A stretch of 64,000 bases of DNA from an uncultured Prevotellaceae bacterium. Its GTDB lineage: Bacteria; Bacteroidota; Bacteroidia; Bacteroidales; Muribaculaceae. Below are positions 11,878-20,424 of this stretch, one piece after another (position 1 is the first letter of the stretch; each line of letters opens with the position of its first letter). The stretch spans positions 92,088 to 156,087 of the forward strand of contig ONJS01000009.1 in assembly GCA_900318205.1 (NCBI GenBank). Direction: 5' to 3'. The position numbers and the translations under genes are program-made. The notes below the pieces were generated by a model. It was not told where the DNA came from, made no database searches, and worked only from the letters and a program-made list of their open reading frames with translations.

Positions 11878-12900
11878 ATGCCCAACAATAGAAAAGCCTT
11901 ATTGCGATACAAGGTGCTGGACAAGTGCCTCGGTGACAGGCATAACATTTACTACATCGACGACCTTGTGGATGAAGTGAATCATGCGCTGGAGGTTGCG
12001 GCTATCCTGCCAGTCTCCAAGCGGCAAATCTATGCCGATCTTGATTTCATGAAGAGCACTGATGGCTGGGAAGCGCCAATTGTCTCTGTCCAACACGGCA
12101 AACGCAAGTATCTGAAGTATTCGAGAGACTTTTCTATTATGGAGACTCCTATCACCGAGATGGAGATGGAGCAGTTGGAGACGCTCATCACATCTTTATC
12201 GAGGCTACAAGGCATACCGATGTATGACTGGGTGGATGATCTGTTGGCTCAGTTGCGGCCCCGCTTCGGCGGTGGTGGCAATGACGCCAGTCTTATCGGT
12301 TTTGAGCAGAACCGCGACCTAGCAGGGCTGCGCTACCTATCTGACTTGATCAATTATACCATCAGGCACCAGGTTGTGGTGATTGACTATCATCCTTTCG
12401 GAAAAGACAAAGTGCAGTGGATGATACACCCCTATTACCTCAAGCAGTACAATAACCGCTGGTTCCTGCTGGGTTATAATCCATTGTATGATGACTTGAC
12501 GATTGTGGCATTGGACAGGATTGAAGGTCTCGACCCCATTGAGAAGCCCTTCAAGCAGAACCAATACATCAACTTTGACAACTACTTCCGCAACATCATC
12601 GGCGTCTCGCTGGAAGATGAAAGGACGGTGGTACAAGTCATGTTGAAATTCACGCCTAATCGTCTACCCTATGTCCTTTCAAAGCCTCTCCATCACTCTC
12701 AGATGATTGAAAATCGGCGTGAGGGCATCGTCTCTATCCGAGTGATTCCTAACAAGGAACTGATTTCCGAACTAATTTGGTTTGGTAGCGATGTCGAAGT
12801 ACTCGCTCCAGACTCAGTGCGAGACCAAATCAAGCAAAAAATTGCACAAATGCATGAAATATATTTTGGTGTGAAGAATGACTTCACAACTGGCTCATAA
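11878..12900 (+). CDS. WYL-domain transcriptional regulator
   Basis: A 340-residue regulator. An N-terminal winged helix-turn-helix (about residues 1-80, VSKRQIYADLDFM is the probable recognition region) precedes a WYL domain (about 145-265, with HPYYLKQYNNRWFLLGYN) and a C-terminal WCX-type extension. Relatives include BrxR/CapW-type regulators of phage-defence loci. Those bind palindromic operators and are thought to sense a ligand or DNA through WYL. The stop codon lies inside the -7 box of the next gene, and the last codons overlap the operator at 12870-12888. It is the obvious candidate to bind both copies of that inverted repeat. Regulation of its own promoter by the same site is not evident. 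Confidence 0.88.
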   Translation: MPNNRKALLRYKVLDKCLGDRHNIYYIDDLVDEVNHALEVAAILPVSKRQIYADLDFMKSTDGWEAPIVSVQHGKRKYLKYSRDFSIMETPITEMEMEQLETLITSLSRLQGIPMYDWVDDLLAQLRPRFGGGGNDASLIGFEQNRDLAGLRYLSDLINYTIRHQVVVIDYHPFGKDKVQWMIHPYYLKQYNNRWFLLGYNPLYDDLTIVALDRIEGLDPIEKPFKQNQYINFDNYFRNIIGVSLEDERTVVQVMLKFTPNRLPYVLSKPLHHSQMIENRREGIVSIRVIPNKELISELIWFGSDVEVLAPDSVRDQIKQKIAQMHEIYFGVKNDFTTGS

Positions 12901-12905
12901 CTTTG
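12870..12905 (+). promoter_or_regulatory. Operator palindrome plus -7 box before the kinase gene
   Basis: Inverted repeat TGTGAAG-AATGA-CTTCACA (12870-12888), then TAACTTTG at 12898-12905. Eight bases separate CTTCACAA (ends 12889) from the box, so the repeat covers the usual -33 position. The same arrangement occurs at 16522-16560. It is probably a repressor or activator site for the WYL protein; that is inference. Confidence 0.75.
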
Positions 12906-12933
12906 CAGCCGAAAACCAAAAACTCAAAAGACT

Positions 12934-15408
12934 ATGCGTACAGCAAACAACACCAACAACTACACCGTAGAGGGCCTCGTTGCCAAGTATTGTAACTTCG
13001 TAAAGGAGAACACTCGAAAATACAAGGAGTATATTCCTCCTTATGAAGATGAGAATGGTTATGATATTGAAGTTCCAGTATCTGATATTGATGCTAGTCC
13101 AGACCAACAATTGGTAGTTACTTTATACAATAAGGTTGCTGGTAATAATTCAGATAAAGAAATCTTGTCTGTATTATCTGAATACTCTGATCATTTCTAT
13201 AAGGGTGTTCTGAATGATGACGAATTTGCATTCTTATGCGTGCATTTTCCAGAAGTAATTGAATATGAGTTTACTCATAGAACTGACTGGTATTGCCCTT
13301 ATATTCATATGCGTCTCGAAGATCAGTACGAAAAATTAGAGAATCTAATCAAAGAAAGGGTTCCTTTTAAAGAAGGCCAGACTGTTTTCATTCCAGATGC
13401 TGGTTATTGCGACCTTGCAGTGCGCTTTAAGGGCTGTGTTGTTAAAGGCTATACAAGTATCATATCGGGCAGCAGATATAAGAAGGATATGGACATCGTA
13501 TGGGCATTGGGGCAAATCCGACTCTATGCTGCCGGTATTCAATCAGAAATCGTTCCTTATATCAATTTGAATGAGGAGTTTAATGATTCTCATGTGCAAG
13601 ACAACAATCTTGTTGACTTAGTCGTTTGTCTCTCTTTTTCAAATGGATACGACAAACTATATAATCTGCTCAAAAAGAGTGGTCAGATGTTCCTTTTTGC
13701 CAAGCGAGACGATTTGGTCGACTATGCTAGGTATAAAGAATTCCGATATAAAAAGATGGGCGAAGATTTTAATGAGTGGGAGGAGAAATGGGCTTTGACA
13801 CGAAAGGAATTCCTCAATAAGCTCATTAAATCCCGTGCCATACATTCTTTAGTATCATATAATGACAAAGATACGGTTCTTGATGTTTCAGTTGACTGTA
13901 TCCTTCTTCATATTGAGAAGAAGAATCATTCAACTGTTGATGTAGAAAGCATCAATAGGGGCGTTATTGTCAAAGTCAATCCTTCTGTTTTAGATGCCAA
14001 TTTACTTTGGCCTGGCTATTATCTTGCTAATCGTCCAAAAGAAGGAAAGCCTTTGTCTAGTTTGGTTAAATTATTCAACACACAGGATGAGGTTGTTGAA
14101 CAGTACTGGGCTCGTGAAGATAAGGGTATTAAATTGTCTGGTGATTTACTCGTGCTGTCTCCAAGAGATTTTGGAAACAAGTATGCTGATGCTTGTATGA
14201 ACGAAAAGGATTTGACGAAACTTTCAGATCCAATGTTTGAAGGTTGGGAACCACGCATGTTAAGCATTCATCACCCAGGTGTTTGTGTGCTTGGCAATAC
14301 TAAGAAATTTCTCGTGGGTTATGTCAATGATGATCCGACAAACAAGTTCGTATGTGTAGGTATTGTGCCATACCTTATACCAAAGCGTAATATTGATGTA
14401 CGCTACATCGCAGCGTTACTATTGTCTCCAGAGGTAAAAGAGCAGATTCTCACGGTTTGTGATGGTTCCATAACAGCAAAAACCATGTCATTGATTCTTG
14501 ACAGAATCATTGTGCCCAAGCATACGCCTAAGGAACGTATTCAGTTCCTTGCTGATACAAATTACGAAGCATTGATGTCCACCAAACAAGAGTTAAAGAA
14601 AAATCATGAGGACTACAAAAAAGCTGTCAGGATGCGTAAGCATGCTTTGACTCAAACATTGTCCTCTATGAAATCCTGCTTTTCATCATTAGACAAGTTT
14701 CGGCAGCATAATGGCGGCAAATTATCTGACGAAGATAAGATTACTCCGATCACTGATGATACAGTTAAAGATTCGTTTGATTACTTATCATTACAATTTT
14801 CTGAAATGATGCCTATTATAGAACATATTGCTGATGTCGAATACTCTTTTCAAAATCCAGAAAAGATTGATCCCGAGAAGTTCATAGAAGACTATATCGC
14901 AAAACACGTAGGAGGTTGGCATAATTTCAAGCCCATAATGAACTGGGAAACGGGTCACAATCATTATAAATCAGATCTCGTTGATCCTATTACCCAAGAA
15001 ATAGTTGCTAAAAAAGGTGATGTGATTTGGAGTTTGATTTTCCCAAAAGATGCCTTGGAGCGCGTTTTGGGCAACATTATCATGAATGCCCAAAGTCATG
15101 CTTTCATTGACAAATCACGTAAGGATTACAAGTTGCGTTTCTCTTGTTATTCAGACGGAACATTGTTGGTTGTGAAGATTGAGAACAATGGAACCCCAAT
15201 TCCAGCTGATCAAGACGTTTCTTCTTTATTGGAGTATGGTGTGTCATCCAAACTTCACCAAGACGGCCATAATGGCATTGGATGCAATGAAATTGATGAT
15301 ATCATGCGACGATATGATGGTAAATTCGAATTGGTGTCATCTCCGAATGAGGAATTTACAGTGAAGTATATCCTCTCGTTTAAATCTAATATTTTAGGAA
15401 GTTTTTAA
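12934..15408 (+). CDS. Histidine-kinase-like fusion: methyltransferase-like, HsdS-like and HATPase regions
   Basis: An 824-residue soluble protein. Residues about 140-270 (VFIPDAGYCDLAVRF, WALGQIRLYAAG, LVDLVVCLSFS) look like a degenerate SAM-methyltransferase fold with no NPPY motif. Residues about 380-545 (DVRYIAALLLSPEVKEQIL, then IIVPKHTPKERIQFLA) resemble the specificity-subunit regions of type I restriction or BREX-type proteins. Helices follow with a candidate phosphoacceptor His570 in RKHALTQTL. A C-terminal HATPase has an N-box at 714-722 (NIIMNAQSH), a G1-like ENNGTP at 750 and a G2-like NGIG at 780. The next gene is a REC protein, so it is probably a cognate sensor kinase. Base composition is clearly AT-richer than flanking genes. 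The two N-terminal assignments are tentative; the HATPase is firm. Confidence 0.75.
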   Translation: MRTANNTNNYTVEGLVAKYCNFVKENTRKYKEYIPPYEDENGYDIEVPVSDIDASPDQQLVVTLYNKVAGNNSDKEILSVLSEYSDHFYKGVLNDDEFAFLCVHFPEVIEYEFTHRTDWYCPYIHMRLEDQYEKLENLIKERVPFKEGQTVFIPDAGYCDLAVRFKGCVVKGYTSIISGSRYKKDMDIVWALGQIRLYAAGIQSEIVPYINLNEEFNDSHVQDNNLVDLVVCLSFSNGYDKLYNLLKKSGQMFLFAKRDDLVDYARYKEFRYKKMGEDFNEWEEKWALTRKEFLNKLIKSRAIHSLVSYNDKDTVLDVSVDCILLHIEKKNHSTVDVESINRGVIVKVNPSVLDANLLWPGYYLANRPKEGKPLSSLVKLFNTQDEVVEQYWAREDKGIKLSGDLLVLSPRDFGNKYADACMNEKDLTKLSDPMFEGWEPRMLSIHHPGVCVLGNTKKFLVGYVNDDPTNKFVCVGIVPYLIPKRNIDVRYIAALLLSPEVKEQILTVCDGSITAKTMSLILDRIIVPKHTPKERIQFLADTNYEALMSTKQELKKNHEDYKKAVRMRKHALTQTLSSMKSCFSSLDKFRQHNGGKLSDEDKITPITDDTVKDSFDYLSLQFSEMMPIIEHIADVEYSFQNPEKIDPEKFIEDYIAKHVGGWHNFKPIMNWETGHNHYKSDLVDPITQEIVAKKGDVIWSLIFPKDALERVLGNIIMNAQSHAFIDKSRKDYKLRFSCYSDGTLLVVKIENNGTPIPADQDVSSLLEYGVSSKLHQDGHNGIGCNEIDDIMRRYDGKFELVSSPNEEFTVKYILSFKSNILGSF

Positions 15409-15420
15409 TTCAAAATAAAA

Positions 15421-16461
15421 ATGAGAAATTATGATTTAATCCAAGTATTATGGGTTGAAGATGATAGTTCCATCATCAACCAGTACAAGAAAGATGCTTA
15501 TTATGCTAATCTAGAACTAATCTCTTATCCTTGTTGGGACGATGCAAAGGAGGCACTAGAGAAAGAATATGACCGATGGTCTGCAATTATCCTTGACGCC
15601 AAATGTAAGCATCACCGAGATAGTTCAGATAGTGCTGTAGTATTTCTACGTGAGGCACTAAAGGATATCTCAGTGCTTGCAGAGAAGAAACAAAGTGTTA
15701 TCCCCTGGTATGTCCTGACTGGCGGTGACACATCTGAAGTTTCCGATAGTATTAACGATGAACGATTAGAATGGGATAGTGATTGGACAAGAAGTAGCAA
15801 CAAGAAATACTACTCAAAGAATACGGATACTGAGATGCTCTATGATCGTATTCGAGCTCATGCCAGATATTCATATTGTCTTCAAATACATAAATTGTAT
15901 CGCAATGTTTTTGAGGCTATAGAAGAGTGCAAAATAGACGATGCTGCTTACAATGCTCTTGAGGATTTGTTACTTCCCATCCATTTTCCTGATGAGATAG
16001 ATGCCAAAGACTATAATGATAAATTCCAAAAGGCAAGAGATGTTTTGGAGTATATTTTCCGCTCGATGTCTTCCTATGGAATTCTCCCCGATTGGGGACG
16101 TCAAGTGAACCTTTCGGCATCAAGTCATTTGCTTGCGGGAAAAGATTTCACAAAGAATGATGGTAGTGTTATTGTAAAAAGCAATGCAGTTATCCTGCCT
16201 AAAGAATTATCAAGGATAATGCGCGCCATGGTTAATATCATTCCACCGTTCTGCCATTCAGATAGTGGTATCGAAGACAATGTTCGCAAAAAAGAGTACA
16301 TGACCTCGGTAGAGAATTCCACTTTTTTGCTCAAGAGTTTCACGCTTCAATTCTGTGATCTGATACTATGGTATCGCAATTATTTGCACGAACATGGAGA
16401 CATAGAACAGAACACCAAAAATTGGGAAGTGATCGACGAGAAACAGTTTAGGCGTAGATAG
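15421..16461 (+). CDS. Response-regulator-like protein with unknown helical output region
   Basis: A 346-residue protein starting 12 bases after the kinase stop, almost certainly co-transcribed. The REC domain (about 1-140) has acidic residues Asp14/Asp15, phosphoacceptor Asp59 in IILDAKCK, Thr100 in YVLTGGD and Lys129 in NKKYYSK. Residues about 145-346 contain no HTH or known output domain that I recognise and look mostly helical. The output is therefore probably protein-protein rather than DNA binding. It may relay a signal to the helicase encoded next, which shares an operator. It is AT-rich like the kinase. Confidence 0.78.
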   Translation: MRNYDLIQVLWVEDDSSIINQYKKDAYYANLELISYPCWDDAKEALEKEYDRWSAIILDAKCKHHRDSSDSAVVFLREALKDISVLAEKKQSVIPWYVLTGGDTSEVSDSINDERLEWDSDWTRSSNKKYYSKNTDTEMLYDRIRAHARYSYCLQIHKLYRNVFEAIEECKIDDAAYNALEDLLLPIHFPDEIDAKDYNDKFQKARDVLEYIFRSMSSYGILPDWGRQVNLSASSHLLAGKDFTKNDGSVIVKSNAVILPKELSRIMRAMVNIIPPFCHSDSGIEDNVRKKEYMTSVENSTFLLKSFTLQFCDLILWYRNYLHEHGDIEQNTKNWEVIDEKQFRRR

Positions 16462-16483
16462 TATATTCCACTTAGACTTTTGG

Positions 16484-16523
16484 TATTTTGGCAATGTGAT
16501 TGCCAAAATATTTTTTCTTTTTG
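16484..16523 (+). terminator. Rho-independent terminator after the response regulator
   Basis: Perfect 11-bp stem (16484-16494 with 16500-16510; arms TATTTTGGCAA and complement), loop TGTGA, then TTTTTTCTTTTTG. It separates the kinase/regulator transcript from the helicase transcript. Confidence 0.85.
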
Positions 16524-16560
16524 TTGTGAAGTATGACTTCACAACAGGACTCTACCTTTG
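16522..16560 (+). promoter_or_regulatory. Operator palindrome plus -7 box before the helicase
   Basis: Perfect 10-bp arms around TATGA: TGTTGTGAAG (16522-16531) and CTTCACAACA (16537-16546). TACCTTTG follows at 16553-16560, with eight bases between CTTCACAA and the box. Sequence and geometry are the same as at 12870-12905, implying a common regulator. Confidence 0.8.
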
Positions 16561-16586
16561 CTGGCGGAAACTAAAACGAGATAGCA

Positions 16587-18656
16587 ATGGTAGAGAACAA
16601 CTACATCCAGGATCCCCTCAACGAGGAGCAGCAGAAGGCTTTCGAGCTTGTAAAGGACACCACTGCCAGCCTGTTCATCACAGGTAAAGCAGGCACAGGC
16701 AAAACAACCTTTATCAAGCGTATCCAGCAAGAGATCAAAAAGAACTTCATGGTTGTTGCTCCCACAGGCATCGCTGCGCTTAAGGTTGAGGGGCAGACTA
16801 TCCATTCTGTTTTCCGTTTCCCATTTGGCTTGATTACTCCCGAGACAAGGTTGTGGGGTGATTTCAAGGATAAGCCTCAGCTGTACCAGAAGTCTATAGC
16901 CCTTCTGGCGCTCGTTGACACCATCATTGTGGATGAGGTGTCGATGGTACGGTGTGATCTTGTCGATGCGATGGACCGTATTCTTCGTCGCGTGATGAGC
17001 ACTAATCAGCCGTTCGGTGGCAAGCAGGTCATCTTTGTAGGTGATCTCTGCCAGTTGCCTCCAGTTGCTCGCCAAAACGACATGGAGATTTTGTCGAGCT
17101 ACTATGGCGGAGGCACTCCCTTCTTCTATAAGGCCCATGTGCTCAAGCGCATGAATCTGCCCAAGATAGAGTTCACGAAGGTCTATCGCCAAACGGATGG
17201 TGAGTTTATCGAACTGCTTAACAAGATGCGCACAGGAGAAACGTCTATGGACGATTTGGAGTTATTGAATCAGCATATCGGTTTAGCTGATGACACTGAC
17301 GACTTCTTCATCACGTTGGCCACGAAGAACGATGTTGCCAATGTTATCAACAAGAGTAAACTCGACGAACTAGATGGTGAGGAACAGTACTATGACGGTA
17401 CCGTAACTGGCAATTTCAAAACTGATGACTGCCCTGCGCCGATGACTTTGAACCTCAAAGTTGGTGCCCAGGTCATCATTTGCCGCAACAAGTGCGTTAA
17501 TGGTTGCGTCAACGGCACAATCGCCAAGGTCGTCGCGCTGGAGGACGACCGTATCAAGATTGCCTTGGAGGATGGTAGAGAGGAATGGGTTGAACCAGCT
17601 ACTTGGACGAACTATGAGAGAGTCGCCAATGATAAGACGGGCGAGCTTGAGAACCGTGAAGTTGGCAGTTTCATCCAGTTCCCTTTGAAACTGGCATGGG
17701 CGATTACTATCCATAAGTCACAGGGCATGACCTTTGACCGTATGCACTTCGACCTGTCTGGCGGTGTGTTTGCGTCCGGTCAGACCTATGTCGCTATCAG
17801 CCGCATGCGTTCTCTGGACGGCTTGACGCTTAGTCGTGAAGTCCGTCCCAGCGATATCAAGACGAATGCTGAGGTGACCGAGTTCTACAGGTTGTTGAAC
17901 GACTATGCGTTGATCAACGATGAGTTGGAAACGGGTGCAGCGATCAAGCAGTTCCTTGATGCCAAGGACTTCGATGGTGCAGCACGTAAGTGCATGGAGG
18001 TCGCTCTCGCCAAGGCGCATCGGGGCGACTACCGTGGCGCGGTATTGATGGCCAAGAGGATGTATGATGTCATGCTGGATGACGATTGTCTGCTCGGCAT
18101 GACCAGTGAGGAGCCGTTGTTGGATCTTGAGACAACTACGGGCCATTTCCTGAATGCTGTCTTCTGTTTGTACGGTAACAGGTTCGAGCAAGCGGTTGAC
18201 TTTGCCGACAATGTATTGTCGCATAGGTTGTGCCCTGAAGCCTTGTTCGTCAAGGCTCGCGCCCTGTATGCCCTTGGACGGTATGACGAGGCATACGATG
18301 TCAATTTCCAGATTGGGTTTGCATCAAGCAAGACCAGTGAGGGCAAGATTACTGATCAGAAGCAGTATCTCTTCGAGGCCAAGCTAAACGAGAAGCTGGG
18401 CAACTCCAATGTAGACATCTGCAAGAAGCTCATCAAGCTATGTCCCGAATGCCTCAATGCGTACGCAATCATGCGTCGTGAAGCCATGAAGGACGGCAAG
18501 GTGATTGAGGATGCAGGGCGCCTCTACAAGGCGTTCAACGACACATCAATCTCTGACGAGGACTTCGTGCAAACACTCGTTCAAGCCGATAAACGAGAGC
18601 TCACACGACTGAGAAGGAAGGTGAACGAGTTGTGGAAGAAGTCTAATTCAAATTGA
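16587..18656 (+). CDS. PIF1/RecD-type superfamily 1 DNA helicase with extended C-terminus
   Basis: A 689-residue ATP-driven DNA helicase. Walker A is GKAGTGKT (33-40), PTGIAALKVEG and HSVFRFPFG form motif Ia, Walker B is VDEVSMV (Asp116-Glu117), and GDLCQLPPV is motif III. IHKSQGMTFD (about 375-384) and YVAISRMRSLDGL complete the PIF1-like core. About 250 further residues (about 435-689) are helical and TPR-like, a probable partner-binding region. It has its own promoter with the shared operator and no terminator before a 485-bp spacer. Core PIF1-like helicases act on replication forks and R-loops or G-quadruplexes; the role here is inferred from the island. Confidence 0.85.
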   Translation: MVENNYIQDPLNEEQQKAFELVKDTTASLFITGKAGTGKTTFIKRIQQEIKKNFMVVAPTGIAALKVEGQTIHSVFRFPFGLITPETRLWGDFKDKPQLYQKSIALLALVDTIIVDEVSMVRCDLVDAMDRILRRVMSTNQPFGGKQVIFVGDLCQLPPVARQNDMEILSSYYGGGTPFFYKAHVLKRMNLPKIEFTKVYRQTDGEFIELLNKMRTGETSMDDLELLNQHIGLADDTDDFFITLATKNDVANVINKSKLDELDGEEQYYDGTVTGNFKTDDCPAPMTLNLKVGAQVIICRNKCVNGCVNGTIAKVVALEDDRIKIALEDGREEWVEPATWTNYERVANDKTGELENREVGSFIQFPLKLAWAITIHKSQGMTFDRMHFDLSGGVFASGQTYVAISRMRSLDGLTLSREVRPSDIKTNAEVTEFYRLLNDYALINDELETGAAIKQFLDAKDFDGAARKCMEVALAKAHRGDYRGAVLMAKRMYDVMLDDDCLLGMTSEEPLLDLETTTGHFLNAVFCLYGNRFEQAVDFADNVLSHRLCPEALFVKARALYALGRYDEAYDVNFQIGFASSKTSEGKITDQKQYLFEAKLNEKLGNSNVDICKKLIKLCPECLNAYAIMRREAMKDGKVIEDAGRLYKAFNDTSISDEDFVQTLVQADKRELTRLRRKVNELWKKSNSN

Positions 18657-18770
18657 TTATTTACTTGACAGTGATATTTATAAAATCACTACCAACAATA
18701 ATACTGATGACTATAAAAGATTTTGGACAAGAATAATGCCATTTTATTGATTATAAAACTTTTAAATCGT

Positions 18771-18831
18771 GCAAATCGGGAGTACTACTTCAGATTTGCA
18801 ATGTAAATCGGGAGTAGCACTTCGGATTTAC
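18771..18831. repeat. Tandem pair of 29-bp extragenic palindromes
   Basis: Units 18771-18799 and 18803-18831 each have outer arms (GCAAATC/GATTTGC and GTAAATC/GATTTAC) and inner arms GGAGT/ACTTC with a tiny loop. Related units lie in reverse orientation at 25752-25815. Confidence 0.7.
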
Positions 18832-18936
18832 ACAATGACTGCCACCACGATACCAAGGATAATTTTGTTAATCTTTGTTGCGCCAAACGAAGTTTCACAA
18901 CAACTATAGCATGGGCTCAGATTTTCAGTTGTTTAT

Positions 18937-18963
18937 CGTAGGACCTCGCTTTCGCGTGGCCGT
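18937..18963. repeat. Dispersed 27-bp word, copy 1
   Basis: Begins CGTAGGACCTCGC and ends GCGTGGCCGT. It matches 55515-55541 at all but four positions. The word is quasi-palindromic. Confidence 0.5.
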
Positions 18964-19063
18964 AATTCGTGTAATTTGCATTGGCTCTGCAAGGTTAATG
19001 GGTTAAATTTGCATGTGCCTCAACAAAACCAAATCAAAATTTGGCATTTTGAGCTTTTAGCAC

Positions 19064-19071
19064 TAATTTTG
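19064..19071 (+). promoter_or_regulatory. -7 box (TAATTTTG) for the acyltransferase
   Basis: TAATTTTG fits TAnnTTTG, 70 bases before the ATG at 19142. A second box, TAAATTTG, is at 19004-19011. Which one is used cannot be told. Confidence 0.4.
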
Positions 19072-19141
19072 TGGGTTAAGAATAATTGAACCAAAAAAAA
19101 CCGAGAGGTATCATCAAGAGCCTCTGCAATACTTTACCACT

Positions 19142-20323
19142 ATGATAGAGAACGAGAACATACCCATTCCAGTTGAGTATCAGGACATTTGCCCGATTCC
19201 TGACAAGGACTTCCAGACGGCAATGACCATCCTGGTTCAGGAACCCGGTTTCCAGAAAATTGTGGCCATGGCACTGCCCAACTACAAGTACTCGGAATTC
19301 AAACACGTGCTGCTGAGCATCAACTCCAAGCATGAATTCCAGGTCAAGGTGATGAAACCCTTCATCGAGGGTCTCATGGCCAAGACGGCAACTACGCTCT
19401 CCACAAGCGGCACCGAGAATCTGGACAAGGAAGTGCCCTATACCTTTGTCACCAACCACCGCGACATCGTGCTCGACTCGGCCCAGCTGAGCTATCTGCT
19501 CATCAAGGGTGGACGCGACGCCTGCGAAATCGCCATCGGCAACAACCTGCTCATCTATGACTGGATCACCAAGCTGGTGCGCATGAACAAGAGCTTTATC
19601 GTGAAGCGCAACCTGGGCCGTATCCAAACGCTGACCGCAGCCGTGCAACTGTCAGGCTACATGCACTTTGCCGTGCAGGAGAAACGCGCCTCGCTGTGGA
19701 TTGCCCAACGCGAGGGACGTTGCAAAGACAGCAACGACCGCACCCAGGAGAGCCTCATCAAGATGCTGGCCTACGGCAACCGCGACAAGTCCTTCCTCGA
19801 CAGCCTCAAGGAATTAAACATCGCACCCATCTCGATCAGCTATGAGTATGATCCCAACGACTACCTGAAGGCCAAGGAGTTCCTGTGCAAGAGCAAGAAC
19901 CCCAACTGGCGCAAGGCTCCCGAGGACGACCTCATCAGCATGAAGACCGGTATCATTGGGCACAAGGGTGAGGTACACTATGCCTTCACACCCTGCATCA
20001 ACGAGGAATTGGACAAGATTCCCGAGGGTCTGGACAAGTTCCTGGTGGTTGACCGCGTGTGCGCCATCATTGACCACGCCATCCATCAGAACTACAAAAT
20101 CTATAAGACCAACTACATCGCCCACGACATCCTGTTCGATGACAAGCTCTTTGCCGACAAGTACACTCAGGAGGATCGCGAGGCATTCGAGCAGTACCTC
20201 TCGAGCCAGATCGACAAGACCGAGGGTCTGAAGTTGAGCGAGGCCGACCGCTTCTACATGTACAACAAGATGTTGCAGATGTACAGCAACCCGCTCACCA
20301 ACTACCTGGAGGCAACGAAGTAG
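19142..20323 (+). CDS. Phospholipid/glycerolipid acyltransferase family protein
   Basis: A 393-residue protein with the acyltransferase signatures TNHRDIVLDSA (His106 as catalytic base, a variant of the NHxxxxD motif) and QREGRCKDSND (the EGxR-like phosphate-binding motif). It probably transfers acyl chains to a lysophospholipid or glycerol phosphate at the inner membrane. It is longer than PlsC and lacks transmembrane helices, resembling the Bacteroidota 1-acyl-glycerol-3-phosphate acyltransferase-like group. Exact substrate unknown. It stands alone between spacers. Confidence 0.78.
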   Translation: MIENENIPIPVEYQDICPIPDKDFQTAMTILVQEPGFQKIVAMALPNYKYSEFKHVLLSINSKHEFQVKVMKPFIEGLMAKTATTLSTSGTENLDKEVPYTFVTNHRDIVLDSAQLSYLLIKGGRDACEIAIGNNLLIYDWITKLVRMNKSFIVKRNLGRIQTLTAAVQLSGYMHFAVQEKRASLWIAQREGRCKDSNDRTQESLIKMLAYGNRDKSFLDSLKELNIAPISISYEYDPNDYLKAKEFLCKSKNPNWRKAPEDDLISMKTGIIGHKGEVHYAFTPCINEELDKIPEGLDKFLVVDRVCAIIDHAIHQNYKIYKTNYIAHDILFDDKLFADKYTQEDREAFEQYLSSQIDKTEGLKLSEADRFYMYNKMLQMYSNPLTNYLEATK

Positions 20324-20355
20324 GCTTCAGGCTTTGGCTGTTAGGCTTTAGGGGG

Positions 20356-20412
20356 GCATCCGCGCTAACCTAAAGTCTAAGGTCTAAAGTCTAAAGTCTA
20401 AGGTCTAAAGTC
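20356..20412. repeat. GCATCCGC word plus CTAAAGT heptamer tract
   Basis: GCATCCGC at 20356-20363, then about seven degenerate copies of CTAAAGT/CTAAGGT up to 20412, filling the spacer before the phosphoesterase gene. Confidence 0.65.
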
Positions 20413-20424
20413 AAAACCCCTAAG

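Larger units (their letters stand above)
18657..19141. other. Gene-free spacer with repeats
   Basis: No credible gene. It holds two 29-bp imperfect palindromes (18771-18831), a 27-bp word shared with 55515-55541, and two TAnnTTTG boxes (19004-19011 and 19064-19071) before the acyltransferase. Confidence 0.7.
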
